NCBI RefSeq assembly: GCF_014640675.1
Contig: NZ_BMHK01000007.1
Location: forward strand, 62,237 to 126,236
Origin: Novosphingobium endophyticum
GTDB taxonomy: Bacteria > Pseudomonadota > Alphaproteobacteria > Sphingomonadales > Sphingomonadaceae
Length of the DNA stretch: 64,000 nucleotides
Direction of reading: 5' to 3'
Shown here: positions 26,021 to 36,269 of the stretch, piece after piece
Layout of the letters: each line of letters starts with the position of its first letter
Position numbering within the stretch: the first letter of the stretch is position 1
Position numbers and translations under genes: made by a program
Notes under the pieces: model-generated
The model's database searches: none
The model's input: the letters and a program-made list of their open reading frames with translations, nothing else
What the model was told of the DNA's origin: nothing

Positions 26021-27430
26021 ATGTCGGATGAGGTGACCAGAGGAATCGCGCTTTGCTGGCGATTGGCGCTATGCCTGCTGCTGGCGCTCGTTCCGCTGTC
26101 ACAGGCCTCGGCGCAAGGCGAAGTGAAACAGGCTCCCAAGACGGCCTATCTGCTGCAGATTGACGGTGCGATCGGCCCGGCTTCCGCGTCCTATATCGAC
26201 CACGGCATGAACCGCGCGCGCGACGAAGGGGCGCATCTGATCATCCTGGAGATCGACACGCCGGGCGGGCTGAGCACGTCGATGCGCGAGATCATCAAGG
26301 ACCTGCTGGCCTCTCCGGTGCCGGTCGTCACCTATGTCCATCCCAGCGGCGCGCGGGCAGCCAGCGCGGGCACCTACATCCTCTATGCCAGCCACGTCGC
26401 GGCAATGACGCCGGGCACCAACCTGGGCGCGGCCACGCCGATCCAGATCGGCACGATGCCTGCCGGGCCCGGAGAGGACAAGGGCAAGGAGAAGGAGGAC
26501 GAGACCAAGGCGCAAGGATCGGCCGCCGAGAAGAAAGCCGTCAATGACGCCGTCGCCTTTATCCGTTCGCTGGCCGAAATGCGCGGGCGCAATGCCGAAT
26601 GGGCGGAAGAGGCCGTGCGCGAGGGGGCCAGTCTTCCGGCCGACGCCGCGCTGAAGCAAGACGTGATAGACATCGTCGCGGCCGATATGACTTCGCTGCT
26701 CCGGCAACTGAACGGCAAGGAAGTGACCATTAACGGCGCCAACTACCGGATCGATACCACCGGCATCGCCCTGACGCGCCTCGAACCGAGCTGGACCAAC
26801 CGCCTGCTGGCAGCGATTACCGATCCCAACGTGGCGCTGATCCTGATGATGATCGGCATCTATGGCCTGATCTTCGAATTCATGAACCCCGGGGCGTTGG
26901 TGCCGGGGACGGTCGGCGCCATCTCGCTGCTCCTTGCGCTCTATGCACTGGCGGCGCTGCCCGTGGACATGGCCGGGCTGGCGCTGGTCCTGCTCGGCGT
27001 CGCGCTGATGGTCGGGGAGGCATTCGTGCCTTCCTTCGGCGCCCTAGGCATAGGCGGGCTGGTCGCGTTCCTGCTGGGTGCGACAATCCTGTTCGACACC
27101 GACGTGCCCGAATTCCGGGTCGACTGGTCGGTGATCGCGGCGCTGGGGCTGTTCAGCCTGGCGTTCCTCGTCCTCGCCGGCCGCCTCGGCCTTCGTTCGC
27201 TACGCCAGCGCGTGGTGACGGGGCGGGAGGAGATCGTCGGCTGCACGGGTACGGTGCTGGACTGGAAGGACGGGCAAGGCCACGTCTTCGTGCGGAGCGA
27301 ACGCTGGAACGCGGCCGGCCCCGCGCTGCTTGATGAAGGGGCGGCTGTCGTCGTCGACGCCCTGAATGGCCTGAAACTGACGGTATCGGCCGCCGACGAC
27401 GATCCAGACCGACGCCCGGGAGAAAAATGA
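26021..27430 (+). CDS. NfeD-type membrane serine protease (ClpP/SPP-class)
   Basis: This 469-residue protein has a signal peptide (ending ASAQG), then a ClpP-like serine protease domain with the nucleophile in [15 protein letters not shown] and a catalytic lysine in the helix [16 protein letters not shown]. About four to five transmembrane helices follow (roughly 265-395), then a C-terminal OB-fold NfeD domain (residues about 400-460, [25 protein letters not shown]). The start is ATG 26021 with GGGGGGAAAG upstream. Its stop overlaps the slipin start (ATGA). This is the classic nfeD-slipin pair for membrane protein quality control. Confidence 0.92.
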   Translation: MSDEVTRGIALCWRLALCLLLALVPLSQASAQGEVKQAPKTAYLLQIDGAIGPASASYIDHGMNRARDEGAHLIILEIDTPGGLSTSMREIIKDLLASPVPVVTYVHPSGARAASAGTYILYASHVAAMTPGTNLGAATPIQIGTMPAGPGEDKGKEKEDETKAQGSAAEKKAVNDAVAFIRSLAEMRGRNAEWAEEAVREGASLPADAALKQDVIDIVAADMTSLLRQLNGKEVTINGANYRIDTTGIALTRLEPSWTNRLLAAITDPNVALILMMIGIYGLIFEFMNPGALVPGTVGAISLLLALYALAALPVDMAGLALVLLGVALMVGEAFVPSFGALGIGGLVAFLLGATILFDTDVPEFRVDWSVIAALGLFSLAFLVLAGRLGLRSLRQRVVTGREEIVGCTGTVLDWKDGQGHVFVRSERWNAAGPALLDEGAAVVVDALNGLKLTVSAADDDPDRRPGEK

Positions 27431-28206
27431 TGGACGTATTCAATCAGTTCGGTTTCTTCATTCCGCTGATCTTCCTGATCCTCTCCTTCCTCTGGGCGGC
27501 GATCAAGATCCTGAAGGAATACGAACGCGGCGTTATTTTTACCCTCGGCCGCTTCACGTCGGTGCGGGGACCCGGCCTCATCATCCTGGTGCCTTTCATC
27601 CAGCAGATGGTGCGAACAGATCTGCGCACGGTGGTGCTCGACGTGCCGACTCAGGACGTCATCTCGCGCGATAACGTTTCGGTGAAAGTGAACGCGGTGG
27701 TCTATTTCCGGGTGATCGACCCCAGAAGCGCGATCATCCAGGTCGAGCATTTCATCGAGGCGACGAGCCAACTGGCGCAGACCACGCTGCGTTCGGTGCT
27801 GGGCAAGCACGATCTCGACGAGATGCTGGCCGAGCGTGACAAGCTGAACGCCGATATCCAGGAGATCCTCGACAAACAGACCGACGCCTGGGGCATCAAG
27901 GTGGCGAACGTCGAAATCAAGCATGTCGACCTCAACGAGAACATGGTTCGGGCGATCGCCCGCCAGGCCGAGGCCGAGCGCGAACGGCGGGCCAAGGTCA
28001 TCAACGCGGAAGGCGAATTCCAGGCCGCCGCCAAACTGCTCGAAGCAGCGCAGGTGCTGTGCGAAGTGCCCGAAGCGATGCAGTTGCGTTATCTTTCCAC
28101 GCTCAACCTGTTCGCGAATGAACGCAACGGCTCCACCATCGTCTTTCCCTTCCCGATGAACCTTCGCGACTGGTTCACGGTCAAGGGCGACAAGCCTTCC
28201 GGCTGA
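27427..28206 (+). CDS. Slipin/stomatin-like SPFH protein
   Basis: This 259-residue protein has one N-terminal membrane segment (about 6-24), then an SPFH/Band-7 domain ([53 protein letters not shown]). A coiled-coil C-terminal part follows ([22 protein letters not shown]). This is the paraslipin/stomatin form that partners NfeD in membrane microdomains. The ATG overlaps the nfeD stop. Confidence 0.92.
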   Translation: MMDVFNQFGFFIPLIFLILSFLWAAIKILKEYERGVIFTLGRFTSVRGPGLIILVPFIQQMVRTDLRTVVLDVPTQDVISRDNVSVKVNAVVYFRVIDPRSAIIQVEHFIEATSQLAQTTLRSVLGKHDLDEMLAERDKLNADIQEILDKQTDAWGIKVANVEIKHVDLNENMVRAIARQAEAERERRAKVINAEGEFQAAAKLLEAAQVLCEVPEAMQLRYLSTLNLFANERNGSTIVFPFPMNLRDWFTVKGDKPSG

Positions 28207-28243
28207 CGGCAGACGATTCAGGCGAGGAGGCGGGTGCGTCGCG

Positions 28244-29044
28244 TCAGGCCGCGGCCGCGAATGTCGCGATGGCTCCTGCCTTGTCCTTGCGCGCCTGAAT
28301 GAACCACCGGTTGGTATCCTCGATGCCGATCGCCGTCAGTGTCCCATAGAGGTAGGCGCCCGTGTCTATGCCGATCCGGTTTCGACGGATCTGCGGCTCC
28401 TCGGCTATCGTATGCCCGTGGATCACGAAGGCTCCGAAATCGCCGTCGTGGCTGAGGAACGGTTCGCGGATCCAGCGGCAGTCCGTCCCGCGTTGGTCTT
28501 CGATAGGGACCTGCGGGCGTATGCCGGCATGGACGAACAGATAGTCGCCGTTGCGTATGTATTGCCGGAAGCCGTCGAGAAATTCGACGTCGTCCCGTGG
28601 GATCGCTTCGACCATCATCCGCTGAAGTTCGTCAAAGTCGGATTCGATCAGGGCGCGCGGCTCGACACCGTATGACAGGATCGTCTCGCGCCCGCCGTAT
28701 CGCAGGAAGCCGCGCAGGACTTCGACATCGGTCATGCTGGCGATCAGCATTTCCTCATGATTGCCCTTGATGAATTCGAGAGGCCGCTGCCTCGACCATT
28801 CCTTCGCCCGGGCGACAACCGCCGCGCTGTCCGCTCCTCGGTCGATCAGGTCGCCGAGCAGGATCATGGTGGTGCGCGACTCGGGCCGCGACGCATCGTC
28901 CTCCTCGATTGCCTCGATCAGCGAGTCGAAGAGGTCGATCCGGCCATGGATGTCACCGATCGCATAGACCCGCTCTCCCGGATTCAGGGAGGGACAGATC
29001 GTCTGTTGCGGCTTTCCAAGCAGGTTTCTGATCCTGGTCAGCAT
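28244..29044 (-). CDS. Metallophosphoesterase (PPP-type serine/threonine phosphatase family)
   Basis: This 266-residue protein has the three signature blocks in order: GDIHG (about 32-36), GDLIDRG (about 65-71) and GNHE (about 94-97). Later metal ligands are FVHAG and VIHGHT. It resembles bacterial PPP phosphatases such as PrpA/ApaH relatives of the ApaH-like group. The substrate may be phosphoprotein or nucleotide. The start at 29044 was chosen because the family begins 25-30 residues before GDIHG; the open frame continues further upstream without support. It is convergent with slipin. Confidence 0.88.
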   Translation of the reverse strand: MLTRIRNLLGKPQQTICPSLNPGERVYAIGDIHGRIDLFDSLIEAIEEDDASRPESRTTMILLGDLIDRGADSAAVVARAKEWSRQRPLEFIKGNHEEMLIASMTDVEVLRGFLRYGGRETILSYGVEPRALIESDFDELQRMMVEAIPRDDVEFLDGFRQYIRNGDYLFVHAGIRPQVPIEDQRGTDCRWIREPFLSHDGDFGAFVIHGHTIAEEPQIRRNRIGIDTGAYLYGTLTAIGIEDTNRWFIQARKDKAGAIATFAAAA

Positions 29045-29272
29045 GAATGGTAAATAGAGTGCCGGCGGGGGAGCGGCAAGGACGGAGGGCACCTCGCATG
29101 CGTGGCAAAAAGTCCACACTTGTTGTCTGGATTGTTGCAGGATTGAAATTTTTCTTGTCCCAGCGCGTGTTGCGGTGCAGCAATGCGCGCCTGTTGTGAC
29201 CGGCCCCGGAAGAGGGCCGAGGCAGCGACGCAGGTGGGACGAGGCAACAGAAGAATTTAGTGAGGGAACATT

Positions 29273-30019
29273 ATGCTTACGTCCGTCCGCGGCCTTGCCG
29301 CCGCAACCCTTCTCGCAGGTACCGCATTCGCAGCCACTCCGGCATTCGCGGATGATGCCGGTGTCCCGTCGGACATCACCATCTCGGGCAACGCTTCGCT
29401 CGTCACCGAATACCGCTTCCGCGGCGTTGATCTGTCGGGCGGCGACATTGCCGTGCAGGGCGGCGTCGACGTCGGCCACGCCAGCGGCTTCTATGTCGGC
29501 GCCTGGGGCTCGTCGCTCGATGAGGACACCGTCGGTTTCGGTCACACCGAGCTCGACCTCTACGGCGGTTGGTCGGGTGAAGTCACCCCCGGCCTGACGG
29601 CCGATGTGGGCGTGATCTACTATGCTTACCCGAACGCTCCGGCGGGTGATTTCGACTATGTCGAGGTCTACGGCTCGCTCAGCGGCAGCTTCGGCCCGGC
29701 CAGCGTGACTGCCGGCGTCGCCTATGCTCCCGATCAGGACTCGCTGGGCGACAGCGACAACCTCTATCTCTACACCGATCTGGGTGTGGGCATTCCGAAC
29801 ACGCCGATCAGCCTTTCGGCGCACCTCGGCTACACCGACGGCTTCCTGACGTTCACCAACGACAGCAAGGCCTTCGACTGGTCGGTCGGCGCGTCGTTCG
29901 CCGTCAACGACAACCTTTCGCTCGGCGTCTCCTACGTCGATGCCGAAGGCGACTATCTGCCCGGTGACTACAAGTTCACCGACAGCGCCGTTGTGGGATC
30001 GCTCTCGGTTTCGTTCTGA
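29273..30019 (+). CDS. TorF family putative porin
   Basis: This 248-residue outer-membrane protein has a signal peptide (cleavage after ATPAFA) and repeated amphipathic beta strands ending in aromatic VSF, the C-terminal outer-membrane signature. The N-terminal block SGNASLVTEYRFRGVDLSGG and the alternating pattern YVGAWGSSLDED match the TIGR02001/TorF group common in sphingomonads and Legionella. Phenylalanine is the last residue. GAGGGAACATT precedes the ATG. It probably forms a small beta barrel; the transported solute is unknown. Confidence 0.9.
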   Translation: MLTSVRGLAAATLLAGTAFAATPAFADDAGVPSDITISGNASLVTEYRFRGVDLSGGDIAVQGGVDVGHASGFYVGAWGSSLDEDTVGFGHTELDLYGGWSGEVTPGLTADVGVIYYAYPNAPAGDFDYVEVYGSLSGSFGPASVTAGVAYAPDQDSLGDSDNLYLYTDLGVGIPNTPISLSAHLGYTDGFLTFTNDSKAFDWSVGASFAVNDNLSLGVSYVDAEGDYLPGDYKFTDSAVVGSLSVSF

Positions 30020-30057
30020 TCGACAGCGAACCGAAGCGAATCCGCTTCGCAGGAGGA

Positions 30058-30087
30058 GCCCGTCCGGATATGTCCGGGCGGGTTTTT
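30058..30087 (+). terminator. Rho-independent terminator of the TorF porin gene
   Basis: GCCCGTCCGGA and TCCGGGCGGG form a stem with a short TATG-type loop, followed by TTTTTCCG, 38 bp after the stop codon. Confidence 0.85.
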
Positions 30088-30110
30088 CCGTTTTCGGGGA
30101 TGCCGGGACA

Positions 30111-30866
30111 CTACTTCAGGTAGAAGTCGACCGTGGTGACGACGCGGACCTTCTTGTAGGGCGTATCGGACACGCCCCAGCCACCGCCGGAATCTCCGTC
30201 GCGCGCGTCGATCGAGAAGTACCCTTGCGTCGCTGTCTTGATCGCGCCCACTTCGGCGCCGCTGTCCTCGGCGAATTGCTCGGCGGCGGCGCGCGCGTCC
30301 TTCGTGGCCTCGGCGACCATTTCCGGCTTGATGCCGTTGAGCCCGGTGAAGGTGTAGGACATCCCCGAACCTTCCTCGAGGATCACGCCGCGCCGCACGA
30401 GCTCGAACTGGCGCCGGACGGCTTCCTGGGCGCGCTTGATGTCGCTGCTGCGCAGGGTCATCCGCTGACGCACAGTGAAGGTCGGCACGCCGTTGTCCTT
30501 GTACTGTGACACGTTGACGCCGGTGGGCTGGAGCGTATCGGCGGGAAAGCCAAGTTCGCGGAAAAACTGCCGTATCTGCGCCGTGTCATCGTCCACGTCG
30601 CTTTGCGCTTCCGACAGGTTGCTCGCGCTCGAGGAGTAGGTGATCGTCCAGGTAGCAAGGTCGGCGGTCACGTCGCGCTCCGCAAGGCCGCGCACGGTGA
30701 CCGACCGGTCGGCGCGATGGGCTCGCTTCAGGCCATCGCCGAGGGCATAGCCGCCGACGATCAGGCCCGCCGCGAGAATGGCGGAACTCGCCAGCCAGCG
30801 ACGCGTTTGGGGCTGGGCAAGGAACGCGGTGGAGCGGGCGGCGACTTCTGGGCTATCGTCGGGCAT
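30111..30866 (-). CDS. SIMPL domain-containing periplasmic protein
   Basis: This 251-residue protein has an N-terminal basic/hydrophobic anchor (WLASSAILAAGLIVGGYALG, about 24-43). A SIMPL/DUF541 domain follows, beginning SVTVRGLAERDVTADLATWTI, with the G-L-A-E-R-D-V core. The fold is shared with oxidative-stress protective protein BP26 and YggE, and function is not settled. It is convergent with the TorF gene and shares the intervening terminator region. Confidence 0.85.
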   Translation of the reverse strand: MPDDSPEVAARSTAFLAQPQTRRWLASSAILAAGLIVGGYALGDGLKRAHRADRSVTVRGLAERDVTADLATWTITYSSSASNLSEAQSDVDDDTAQIRQFFRELGFPADTLQPTGVNVSQYKDNGVPTFTVRQRMTLRSSDIKRAQEAVRRQFELVRRGVILEEGSGMSYTFTGLNGIKPEMVAEATKDARAAAEQFAEDSGAEVGAIKTATQGYFSIDARDGDSGGGWGVSDTPYKKVRVVTTVDFYLK

Positions 30867-30955
30867 TGCGGTTCTCCCTGGTGGCTGCCTATTGATGCCG
30901 TGGAATGACTGTATCGTCGATGAACGGTTCTTCCATTGCGACGAGTTGAAGGAAT

Positions 30956-31393
30956 ATGCCCGTGACGAAGTACCTCCACACCATGATTCGCGTGACCGAT
31001 CCGGAAGCGACGGTCCGCTTCTTCGGACTGATCGGCCTGAGGGAGACGCGGCGGTTCTCGAACGAGAAAGGGCGCTTCACGCTCATTTTCCTCGCCGCCC
31101 CCGGGCAGGAGGACGCCGAGGTCGAGCTGACCTACAACTGGCCGGCCGAGGACGGCTCGCAGGAGGAATACGGCGGCGGACGCAATTTCGGCCATCTCGC
31201 CTACCGGGTCGATGACATCTATGCGACCTGCCAGCGACTGATGGACGCCGGCGTCACGATCAATCGCCCGCCGCGAGACGGGCACATGGCCTTCGTTCGC
31301 ACCCCCGACGGGATATCGGTCGAACTCCTGCAGGACGGCACGCTGGAGTCCGCCGAGCCCTGGGCCAGCATGCCCAACGTCGGGGAGTGGTAG
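30956..31393 (+). CDS. VOC family / glyoxalase I-like protein
   Basis: This 145-residue protein starts MPVTKYLHTMIRVTDPEATVRFF. Metal-ligand pattern is His-8, a middle Glu in VELTYNW, His in GHLAYRV and Glu in SVELLQ, the canonical four-ligand set of lactoylglutathione lyase. The NW-G-x-x-x-E-Y-G-G-G-R motif also fits GloA. It would detoxify methylglyoxal with glutathione. The C-terminal part is slightly longer than usual. Catalysis is inferred from residues only. Confidence 0.82.
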   Translation: MPVTKYLHTMIRVTDPEATVRFFGLIGLRETRRFSNEKGRFTLIFLAAPGQEDAEVELTYNWPAEDGSQEEYGGGRNFGHLAYRVDDIYATCQRLMDAGVTINRPPRDGHMAFVRTPDGISVELLQDGTLESAEPWASMPNVGEW

Positions 31394-31409
31394 GCCGGGC
31401 GGTTCCGGT

Positions 31410-32612
31410 TCAGCCCTCGACAGGCGGCGCGGGTGGCCGCGCCGCCAGGCGCAGGATTGCATAGCCCAGCAGCGAGGAGAACAGCGAGCCGACCAGCACG
31501 CCGAGCTTGGCTTCCTCGATCAGCACCGGATGCATGGGAAACGCCAGCGCACCGATGAACAGGCTCATCGTGAAGCCGATGCCGCACAGGACCGACATGC
31601 CCCACAACTGGACCCAACTCGCCCCGGCGGGGCGCGGCGCGAAGCCGAGGCGGTCCGACGCCACGATGGCCGTGAAGATGCCGAGCTGCTTGCCGACGAA
31701 CAGGCCGAGGGCAATGCCGAGCGGAACCGGGTCGAGCAGGCCCGCGAGGCCGATACCCGCCAGCGCGACGCCGGCGTTGGCGAAGCCGAACAGCGGCACG
31801 ATGATATAGCTGTTCCACGGCACCAGCGCGTGCTCCAGGCGCAACAGCATGCTGTCGCCGCCGCGCAGCTTGAGCGGAATGGTGAACGCGAAGACGACGC
31901 CCGCGATCGTCGCGTGGATGCCGCTGTAGAGCACGCAGTACCACAGGCCGATGCCGAGCAGCAGATAGATCCATACGTGCCGCACACCGCCGCGGTTGGC
32001 GAAGATCAGGGCGCCCAGGATGACCAGCGCGCCCACGCCCCACGCCAGCTTGATCTGCGCGGTGTAGAACAGCGCGATGATGATGACCGCGCCGAGGTCG
32101 TCGACGATCGCGACCGTCAGCAGGAACAGCCGCAGCGAGGGCGGAATGCGGTTGCCGAGCAGCCCGAGCACGCCCACGGCGAAGGCGATGTCGGTCGCGG
32201 CGGGAATGGCCCAGCCGCGCTGCATCGTCTGGCCCGTCCCGGCCGTCAGCAGATAGATCAGCGCCGGTACGATCATGCCCGCGGCGGCGGCCAGCACGGG
32301 AAGCCGGCGCTTGGCCGGGCTCGAAAGCTCTCCGTCGAGGATCTCCCGCTTGATCTCCAGGCCGACGACGAAGAAGAAAATCGCCATCAATGCGTCGTTG
32401 ATCCACAAGTGGAACGTGTCGAGCTTCGCGACCGGCGTCCACGCCAGCTGGTCGTGGAACAGGTCGTGGTAGCCGTGCGCCCAAGTCGAGTTGGCGGCGA
32501 ACAGGGCAAGGGCGGCGACGACGATCAGCAGAACGCCGGCCGATGCCTCTCCGCCCATTAACTTTGTGAAAGCGCGCGCCAATTTGTTGGCGAAATGTCG
32601 ATGCGTGGTCAT
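31410..32612 (-). CDS. nhaA: Na+/H+ antiporter NhaA
   Basis: This 400-residue inner-membrane antiporter has about 11-12 transmembrane helices. Conserved ion-binding segments are visible: ATDIAFAVGVLGLLGNR and VAIVDDLGAVIIIALFYTAQ (the Asp pair of the transport site). GALAFPMHPVLIEEAKLGVL lies near the end. Length and order fit the E. coli family. It exchanges Na+ for protons in salt and alkaline stress. It is convergent with the glyoxalase-like gene, 16 bp apart. Confidence 0.95.
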   Translation of the reverse strand: MTTHRHFANKLARAFTKLMGGEASAGVLLIVVAALALFAANSTWAHGYHDLFHDQLAWTPVAKLDTFHLWINDALMAIFFFVVGLEIKREILDGELSSPAKRRLPVLAAAAGMIVPALIYLLTAGTGQTMQRGWAIPAATDIAFAVGVLGLLGNRIPPSLRLFLLTVAIVDDLGAVIIIALFYTAQIKLAWGVGALVILGALIFANRGGVRHVWIYLLLGIGLWYCVLYSGIHATIAGVVFAFTIPLKLRGGDSMLLRLEHALVPWNSYIIVPLFGFANAGVALAGIGLAGLLDPVPLGIALGLFVGKQLGIFTAIVASDRLGFAPRPAGASWVQLWGMSVLCGIGFTMSLFIGALAFPMHPVLIEEAKLGVLVGSLFSSLLGYAILRLAARPPAPPVEG

Positions 32613-32774
32613 AATCGGTTTTGGTCAGACTTTCTGGATACGCGATCGCGGGAATATCCTGCCAGTAAAGGAATGTCTTTCTGTGCAGAAAGTTTAGTGC
32701 GGATGGGGGGCTTCGTGCATTTTGGAGATGTTGTTCAATACACGATTAAATTTCTGCAACTTGTCGAGTAGGAA

Positions 32775-34126
32775 ATGCTGCTGTTCACCGCCTTCTGGTT
32801 TCTTGTCGGTGCGGTTGACGACATGGCGCTCGATTTGTGCTGGATATGGCTGAAACTGACGGGGAAAGCGCGCACGGAGCGGATTTCGCACGAACGCGGC
32901 AGTGCACCGCTGGAAGGACGCGCGGCGATCCTGATCGCCGCCTGGCAGGAAGAACAGGTCATTGGCCATACCGTTCACCATGCTCTGTCCGTCTGGCAGC
33001 AAGATGACTTCACCCTCTACGTCGGTTGCTATGGCAACGACCCGGCGACGGTATCGGCTGCCATGGCCGGAGCCGGCAATGATCCGCGTATCCGGGTCGT
33101 CATCCACGAGAATGCCGGGCCTACGACCAAAGCGGATTGCCTGAACCGCCTCTACACCGCCCTTTGCGACGACGAACGACGATATGGCTACCGCTTCAAG
33201 AGCGTCGTCTTGCACGATTCGGAGGATATGGTCCACCCGGCGGAGCTGGCAGTCATCGACTCCGCGCTTTCGAGCGCGGACTTCGTGCAACTGCCCGTCC
33301 GCCCGGAGCCGCAACCGCACTCGCGCTGGGTCGGAGGGCATTACTCCGACGAATTCACCGAAGCCCATGCCAAGTCGCTGGTCGTTCGCGATGCGCTGGG
33401 GGCAGCGATTCCGGCGGCGGGCGTTGCCTGCGGGTTCTCGCGGGACATCCTTGCGCTGATTGCCGAGAGGCGCCGCGCCGAGGGCGGAGCGGGGCCTTTC
33501 GCTGCCGAATGCCTGACCGAGGACTATGAGCTGGGTGTACTGGTCTGGCGCGAAGGCGGACACTCGCGGTTCCTGCGTATTCGCGACGAGGACGCGCAGC
33601 TTGTCGCGACACGCGCGTACTTCCCCGCCAGCCTCGCGAATTCGGTGCGCCAGAAGACCCGCTGGATGCACGGCATTGCGTTTCAGGGCTGGGACCGGCT
33701 TGGCTGGGCGACCAAGTTTTCCGACTGGGGATGGCCTTGCGCGATCGGCGGGGGCCGCTGACCGCCATCGTCCTGACCTGCGGATATGCGCTGGTGGTGA
33801 TCGAGGGGCTGCTCGGCTTCGCCTGGTTCTATGGCTGGCGCTCCGAAATGGCCATATCGCCCACGCTGAAGGCCATGCTGTTGCTCTGTCTCGCAAGCCT
33901 GCTGTGGCGCGGCACCTGCCGCATGGTCTTCACCGCGCGCGAATATGGATGGACCGAGGGCATGCGCGCCGTGCTGCGAATGCCGGTCGCCAACATTATC
34001 GTCATCATGGCCGGCCGCCGCGCGCTCGCTCGCTACGTCCGGACCCTTCGCGGCGGAGCGATCGCCTGGGACAAGACGCGGCATGATGTCCATCCTGCCG
34101 GCTCCGAAGCCGGAGTGTCGGGGTGA
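32775..34126 (+). pseudogene. NfrB-like inner-membrane glycosyltransferase, frameshifted and 5'-interrupted
   Basis: The first frame (32775-33761, 328 aa) holds a family-2-type glycosyltransferase: ILIAAWQEEQVIGHTVHHAL, then HDSEDMVHPAEL, LTEDYELGVLV and RQKTRWMHGIAFQGWDRLGW. It then runs out of frame after KFSDWGWP. The second part continues in another frame from 33731 (MALRDRRGPLTAIVL), with three membrane helices. One lost G in the TGGGGA run near 33725 would join them. Upstream, a sensible N-terminal frame (GTG 32715) meets an in-frame TAG at 32769. NfrB-type proteins pair with NfrA. Both lesions could be sequencing errors, but two suggests decay. Confidence 0.65.
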
Positions 34127-35307
34127 GCGGCGTGCGAGGACAGCCGCTCGTCGCGCTGCTGGCGGTGCTGGGAGGTTGGATCGGCGGCAGGCTGACGACC
34201 TGGGAGCCGCCCGTGCTGGTCAAGGCAGCGGCGGCGAGCGAACATGGCGCGGGCGTGGCCGGTGCGCTGCGGGGCGGGTTCGTGTTCGATACCGTGATCG
34301 GAGCGCAATCTCTGCCCGGCTCGGGCGCGGTCCCGCACTCCACCGGCTACGTCGCGGTACCTCGGGCTGTTTCCGGGGCGGTCCGTTCGCCGGGCGCCCG
34401 CGCGGGGCACGCCTCTTCCGCGTTCCGGGAGCTGGCGGCGCATAGCTGGGGACCGTCGGCAAGAATGTTCGCGCCGCCGTCTGCGGACAGGCGCGACACT
34501 TTTGCGATGAATGCCAGCCGGCACGAGCCCCGCCTTTCCGACTATCCCTGGTTGCCGCCCATCTTCGCTCTGGCCGCCCAGCCTTCGCCGCCGCCGGTCG
34601 CGGCGACGGGCGGGACGACCGCAAGTGGGGGACAAGAGAGCGGAAGGCCCCGGCGCTGGTCCGCTGATGCCTGGTCGCTGATGCGGAGCGGGGGAGGCGG
34701 CGCGCTTGTCTCCGGCGCCTTGCCCGCGACATATGGCGCAAGCCAGGCGGGGGCGGTGCTGAGATACCGTATCGCGCCGCGCAGCCGCTATCGCCCGACC
34801 GCCTACTTGCGTACGACCTCCACGCTCGGGCAGTTGCGCGAGACATCCGCCGCTCTCGGCGTTGCGGCCCGGCCCATGCCGTCGCTGCCGGTGGTTGCGG
34901 CGGTCGAAGCGCGGATGACCGACCATGCCGGGATGCGCCGTTTCCACCCGGCGGTCATGGCCGTGACCGAACTGCCGCCGTTCGAGCTGCCGCTGGCGAT
35001 GCGCGGCGAGGCCTATGCCCAGGCGGGATATGTCGGCGGCATGTTCGCAACGCCTTTCGCGGACGGCCAGTTCCGATTCGATCGTTCCCTCTATCGGCTG
35101 GGCGCCGTCGACGCGCGCCTGGGAGGGGCTGTCTGGGGCGGCGTGCAGAAGGGGGCAGGGCGCCTCGACCTGGGGCCGTCCGCGACGATCTCGATGCCGC
35201 TGGGCCGGGGCACCTACGGCCGCGTCGCGCTCGACTGGAGGTTCCGTGTCGCGGGTAATGCAAAGCCGGGATCGGGTCCCGCGATCACTCTTTCCGCAGG
35301 TTTCTGA
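34123..35307 (+). CDS. NfrA C-terminal-like/beta-rich protein
   Basis: This 394-residue protein starts at a GTG that overlaps the glycosyltransferase stop (GTGA), followed by a hydrophobic start LVALLAVLGGWIGG. A low-complexity Ala/Gly/Pro middle follows. The C-terminal half has alternating beta strands (LRYRIAPRSRYRPTAYLRT, YGRVALDWRFRVAGNAKPG) ending in SAGF, a terminal aromatic typical of outer-membrane barrels. Position after an NfrB-like gene and C-terminal resemblance suggest an NfrA-type exporter partner. It is shorter than NfrA and lacks the long TPR region. Assignment is tentative. Confidence 0.45.
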   Translation: MSGVRGQPLVALLAVLGGWIGGRLTTWEPPVLVKAAAASEHGAGVAGALRGGFVFDTVIGAQSLPGSGAVPHSTGYVAVPRAVSGAVRSPGARAGHASSAFRELAAHSWGPSARMFAPPSADRRDTFAMNASRHEPRLSDYPWLPPIFALAAQPSPPPVAATGGTTASGGQESGRPRRWSADAWSLMRSGGGGALVSGALPATYGASQAGAVLRYRIAPRSRYRPTAYLRTTSTLGQLRETSAALGVAARPMPSLPVVAAVEARMTDHAGMRRFHPAVMAVTELPPFELPLAMRGEAYAQAGYVGGMFATPFADGQFRFDRSLYRLGAVDARLGGAVWGGVQKGAGRLDLGPSATISMPLGRGTYGRVALDWRFRVAGNAKPGSGPAITLSAGF

Positions 35308-35354
35308 ATCGCTGCTTTTCTCCGTCCCCATGCTGCGGTAGCGAGAACGTAGCA

Positions 35355-36269
35355 ATGGACGTCTATCTTCCCATCGCCAACCTTTCGGTCAATGGCCTGG
35401 TCATCGTCGCGCTTGGCGCGCTGACGGGTATCCTGTCGGGCATGTTCGGCGTGGGCGGGGGGTTCCTGACGACGCCGCTGATGATCTTCTACGGCATCCC
35501 GCCCACCGTTGCCGCCGCATCGGCGGCCAGCCAGGTTACCGGCGCCAGCGTTTCCGGCGTCTTTGCCCATACACGCAGCGGCGGCGTCGACTACCAGATG
35601 GGCTCGGTGATGGTGGCGGGAGGCATCTTCGGCACCGGAATCGGCGCGCTTCTGTTCAATCTGCTCGAACGACTGGGTCAGATCGATACGGTCATCAACA
35701 TTCTCTATGTGCTCCTGCTGGGCTCTATCGGCGGACTCATGGCCAAGGAGAGCATCCAGACGATCCTTGCCGAGCGCAGCGGCGTCCCGCTTGCCGCCCG
35801 CAAGCGCCGCCATCACCCGATGGTGGCGAGCCTGCCGATGCGCTGGCGCTTCTACCGCTCGGGCCTCTACATCTCGCCGCTGGCGCCGCTGCTTCTGGGG
35901 GTCGCCACTGGTATTCTCACCATGCTGATGGGCATCGGCGGCGGGTTCATTCTGGTGCCCGCCATGCTCTACATCCTCGGCATGAGCGCAAATGTCGTGG
36001 TCGGCACGTCGCTGTTCCAGATTCTTTTCGTCACCATGGCGACGACGATGATGCACGCGCTGACGACGCGGGCCGTCGACATCGTCCTCGCGTCGCTGTT
36101 GCTGCTGGGTTCGGTGACCGGCGCGCAACTGGGCGCGCAGTTCGCGCAGAAAGCGAGCCCCGTGCGGTTGCGTCTGGTCCTGGCCGTCATTGTCCTGCTG
36201 GTGGCAGGGCGCATGGCGCTCGGGCTGGGCTACCGGCCGGGTGACATCTACACGGCTGCGCCGCTGTGA
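35355..36269 (+). CDS. Sulfite exporter TauE/SafE (TSUP) family permease
   Basis: This 304-residue membrane protein has about eight transmembrane helices. The repeated TSUP signature appears as GILSGMFGVGGGFLTTPLMIFYG (about 20-42) and again as GILTMLMGIGGGFILVPAML. These two inverted-topology repeats define sulfite/sulfonate/C1 exporters of the TauE/SafE group. Its stop overlaps the next gene's GTG (GTGA). The linked TIGR02186 protein is a frequent companion of TSUP transporters. Confidence 0.88.
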   Translation: MDVYLPIANLSVNGLVIVALGALTGILSGMFGVGGGFLTTPLMIFYGIPPTVAAASAASQVTGASVSGVFAHTRSGGVDYQMGSVMVAGGIFGTGIGALLFNLLERLGQIDTVINILYVLLLGSIGGLMAKESIQTILAERSGVPLAARKRRHHPMVASLPMRWRFYRSGLYISPLAPLLLGVATGILTMLMGIGGGFILVPAMLYILGMSANVVVGTSLFQILFVTMATTMMHALTTRAVDIVLASLLLLGSVTGAQLGAQFAQKASPVRLRLVLAVIVLLVAGRMALGLGYRPGDIYTAAPL

